From contig JAAVDO010000005.1 of the NCBI GenBank assembly GCA_014801735.1, forward strand, positions 22,370 through 86,369: 64,000 nucleotides of DNA, in the 5' to 3' direction. This DNA comes from Bacteroides sp. (lineage in GTDB: Bacteria > Bacteroidota > Bacteroidia > Bacteroidales > Muribaculaceae). Of the stretch, positions 62,690-64,000 are shown in pieces. The first letter of the stretch is position 1, and every line of letters starts with the position of its first letter. The notes under the pieces were generated by a model that saw only the letters and a list, made by a program, of their open reading frames with translations, ran no database searches and had not been told where the DNA came from. The position numbers were made by a program, and so were the translations under genes.

Positions 62690-63069
62690 CATAAAAATCA
62701 AATATTTGAGCCACCCTTTGATTAATTAATATTTGTGAGAGTTTTTTCTACCATGTGTTACGTCTTGGATTTATTTGTCATACAAACTGTTGATATTTTT
62801 TTAGCTCCCTACATTCTCATAAATAGAAAGCCCGCATGTGTCATTAAGAAATATCCTATTCTGACGGCATCTATCAAAATCTCTGTATATTTAAATCGTG
62901 TTAATCTCGATAACACATATGCCCCACTTTAAAACATGAGTTGATAAAGCGGTGTTATATTATTGAAACATGAACAACAGAATGGCGGTTTAGACTATTT
63001 ACAAAACCGAATTTACATTCTTAAAAAATACGCACCTTAATCCCACAGCAATTTATTTCCCTACAATTT

Positions 63070-63091
63070 GATTTCGTAAAATAACGAAATC
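63070..63091. repeat. 8-bp inverted repeat
   Basis: GATTTCGT and ACGAAATC separated by 6 nt. It is one of two adjacent hairpins in otherwise unstructured AT-rich DNA. Confidence 0.55.
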
Positions 63092-63095
63092 ATTT

Positions 63096-63132
63096 GCCAG
63101 ATTAATCAGAATTGTGTGATTCGCGATCTGGC
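63096..63132. repeat. Nested inverted repeat
   Basis: An outer 7-bp stem (GCCAGAT with ATCTGGC) encloses an inner 5-bp stem (AATCA with TGATT) and an internal loop. It starts 4 nt after the preceding hairpin, giving a folded element of about 63 nt. Confidence 0.55.
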
Positions 63133-63283
63133 AAGTTAAGCATTTTACATTTGAATTAAGGTTACAAAACAAAACGCAAACAGTTTGACTAAATAAAATA
63201 CAGGTATTAAATATATTTTAACGTCACAACTAAACTACTAAATATTAGATTATAGCATAATTAAATTCAACTAACTCTTTATT

Positions 63284-63328
63284 AAAATCCCCGTATTTCG
63301 GCTATATAGATTGAAATACGGGGATTTT
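63284..63328. terminator. Strong terminator without an adjacent known gene
   Basis: A 16-bp perfect stem (63284-63299 with 63313-63328), GC core CCCCG/CGGGG, A and T flanks on both sides. The nearest genes face away on both sides, so it should serve an unrecognised transcript from 62.7-63.3 kb. Confidence 0.75.
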
Positions 63329-63410
63329 TGGCATATAATAGACGAATAGCCAGTTAATTATACCTAGGTATCTCAACAAAACAATTAGCTATCCTCGTTA
63401 CATTGCAGAT

Positions 63411-63442
63411 GTAATATTTACATTTGCAAATGTAAATATTAC
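63411..63442. repeat. 32-bp perfect palindrome
   Basis: GTAATATTTACATTTG is followed directly by its own reverse complement, with no loop. Each arm contains TACATTTG, a -7-type box, one facing each strand. The sequence TTACATTTGCA recurs at 63519-63529 in the promoter of the regulator gene. Likely an operator or divergent promoter pair. Confidence 0.65.
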
Positions 63443-63463
63443 TATTTATAAATTTACTATTTA
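63439..63463. repeat. Direct repeat TTACTATTTA
   Basis: Two copies (63439-63448 and 63454-63463), 15 nt apart, abut the palindrome. Confidence 0.5.
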
Positions 63464-63495
63464 CGAACCGAAATTTCATAGATTGCGTTTTTAAA

Positions 63496-63527
63496 TTTGG
63501 TTTTTTAAATAAATTTGATTACATTTG
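63496..63527 (+). promoter_or_regulatory. Bacteroidota promoter for the XRE regulator gene
   Basis: TTTG (63496-63499), 20 nt, TACATTTG (63520-63527), with a leader of about 45 nt before 63577. The -7 region shares TTACATTTGCA with the upstream palindrome. Confidence 0.65.
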
Positions 63528-63576
63528 CATCCGTAATTCAATATTCATTTCTTATTTTTACTTTATACAAAATATT

Positions 63577-64000
63577 ATGGACATCGTTTCTCGTCTGAAA
63601 GATTTCATTCGTTATCTAGGTATCCAGGTAACTCAGTTTGCTGATAACTGTTCTATACCTCGGCCTTCGATGTCTCAATTGCTTAATGGCCGAAACAAAA
63701 AGGTCAGTAATGAGCTCATCGGGAAAATTCATTCGGCATATCCCCAGCTTTCTGTCCTATGGCTTATGTTTGGCCAAGGAAATATGTTGGTTGAAGAAAA
63801 AAAACAATCCTCAGCAGCTCAAAACCACTCTACTATCGATTTTTCGTCCACGTCAACCATTGATAATGACTCTGTTGCTTCTGGTAATCCTGCAAAAAAA
63901 GATGCTTCCGTTTTTTCACCAGAAAACAAGAGTGTCGAATCATTCACAACTCCCCCCCCCCCCCCCCTTTCCTTTCCCCCCCCCCCACCCCCCCCCCCCC
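63577..64000 (+). CDS. XRE/HTH-type transcriptional regulator, partial
   Basis: The gene begins ATG at 63577 and runs off the right edge. Residues 1-66 form an HTH_3-like DNA-binding domain (SRLKDFIRYLGIQVTQFADN, then SIPRPSMSQLLNGRNKKVS) with the conserved tail LWLMFGQGNML seen in a widespread Bacteroidota family. The following Ser/Thr-rich stretch is unconserved. From codon 126 the frame becomes Pro-rich because the sequence turns into runs of C, which may be an artefact, so the true C-terminus is unknown. Confidence 0.75.
   Translation, partial: MDIVSRLKDFIRYLGIQVTQFADNCSIPRPSMSQLLNGRNKKVSNELIGKIHSAYPQLSVLWLMFGQGNMLVEEKKQSSAAQNHSTIDFSSTSTIDNDSVASGNPAKKDASVFSPENKSVESFTTPPPPPLSFPPPPPPPP
63952..64000. 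other. Runs of C at the right edge
   Basis: Three C runs of 16, 11 and 13 nt broken by a few T and one A. Such a composition occurs nowhere else in the window. An assembly or two-colour-chemistry poly-G artefact is the best explanation; a genuine phase-variable tract is the alternative. Confidence 0.6.

Larger units (their letters stand above)
62710..63283. other. Long AT-rich non-coding region with nested inverted repeats
   Basis: Part of a 922-nt gap between the glycosidase and regulator genes. There is no convincing gene. Two hairpins stand out at 63070-63091 and 63096-63132. A TACATTTG box occurs at 63146-63153 on the plus strand without a clear partner. A strong terminator closes the stretch at 63284. 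Confidence 0.55.

Noticed and set aside
62735..62932. Short plus-strand ORF (65 codons)
   Set aside because: AT-rich, no promoter at the expected place, no recognisable domain, and it lies in a region of random composition.
1..64000. CRISPR arrays, tRNAs, rRNAs, transposases or integrases
   Set aside because: No regularly spaced repeats, no tRNA T-loop/acceptor combination, and no recombinase motifs were seen.

Overview
This is a dense, almost entirely housekeeping stretch of a Bacteroidota (Bacteroidales) chromosome. Protein resemblance suggests a Muribaculaceae-like gut commensal, but the genus is an inference. Supporting evidence: promoters follow the Bacteroidota pattern (a TTTG box, about 19-20 nt, then TAnnTTTG) at many gene starts; several gene orders typical of the order are present (bamD-rpoZ, ftsK-lolA-trxB, nusB-yajC-ybbR-coaE, PASTA protein-rluD); and lineage-typical forms occur (482-residue NusB, class III fructose bisphosphatase, malic enzyme fused to a phosphotransacetylase domain, type-II PNGase F). 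I saw no rRNA, tRNA, CRISPR array, insertion sequence or prophage. The left edge cuts ddl. The right edge ends inside a regulator gene in runs of pure C, which looks like a contig end.

Layout. 1-2 kb: ddl (partial) and a secreted esterase. 2-7.3 kb (minus): purL followed by a PurF homologue that lacks the glutaminase nucleophile. 7.5-10.6 kb: a RelA/SpoT protein with a ruined hydrolase site, overlapping a lipoprotein gene. 10.7-11.9 kb (minus): bamD-rpoZ. 12-21.6 kb (plus): PASTA protein, rluD, acyltransferase, metallophosphoesterase, a divergent Tex protein, a YeiH-type membrane protein and ComEC. 21.6-25.0 kb (minus): an AmgK-like kinase fused to a RapZ C-terminal domain, a MurU-like nucleotidyltransferase, aroE, folK. 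25.2-35.7 kb: a small lipoprotein facing a six-gene minus run (receiver/ATP-grasp protein, coiled-coil protein, DPP-IV-type peptidase, membrane protein, miaA, secreted protein). 35.9-46.6 kb: AspT-like transporter, then trxB, lolA, ftsK, rpe, dedA, a UDG-fold protein, efp and purT on minus. 46.8-50.4 kb (plus): nusB, yajC, ybbR, coaE. 50.4-55.9 kb (minus): thrA, thrC, a small conserved protein, an acyltransferase, a nitrilase-family amidase. 56-60.5 kb: maeB and fbp, convergent. 60.5-64 kb: a PNGase F-like secreted deglycosidase and an XRE-type regulator in AT-rich, repeat-bearing DNA.

How genes fit together. Purine synthesis (purL, PurF-like, purT), cell-wall sugar recycling (AmgK/RapZ and MurU-like), peptidoglycan (ddl), shikimate/folate (aroE, folK), threonine (thrA, thrC), envelope biogenesis (bamD, lolA, yajC), gluconeogenic carbon flow (maeB, fbp) and host-glycoprotein or peptide use (PNGase F, DPP-IV) are represented.

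No dedicated novel defence or mobile system is evident. The most unusual items are: the kinase-RapZ fusion with a promoter almost touching its start codon; the nucleophile-less PurF; the synthetase-only RSH; the receiver/ATP-grasp protein without a swivel domain; a possible Ile-Thr leader ORF 2 nt before thrA; a divergent Tex; and a 32-bp perfect palindrome upstream of the XRE gene in a region with terminators that have no matching gene.
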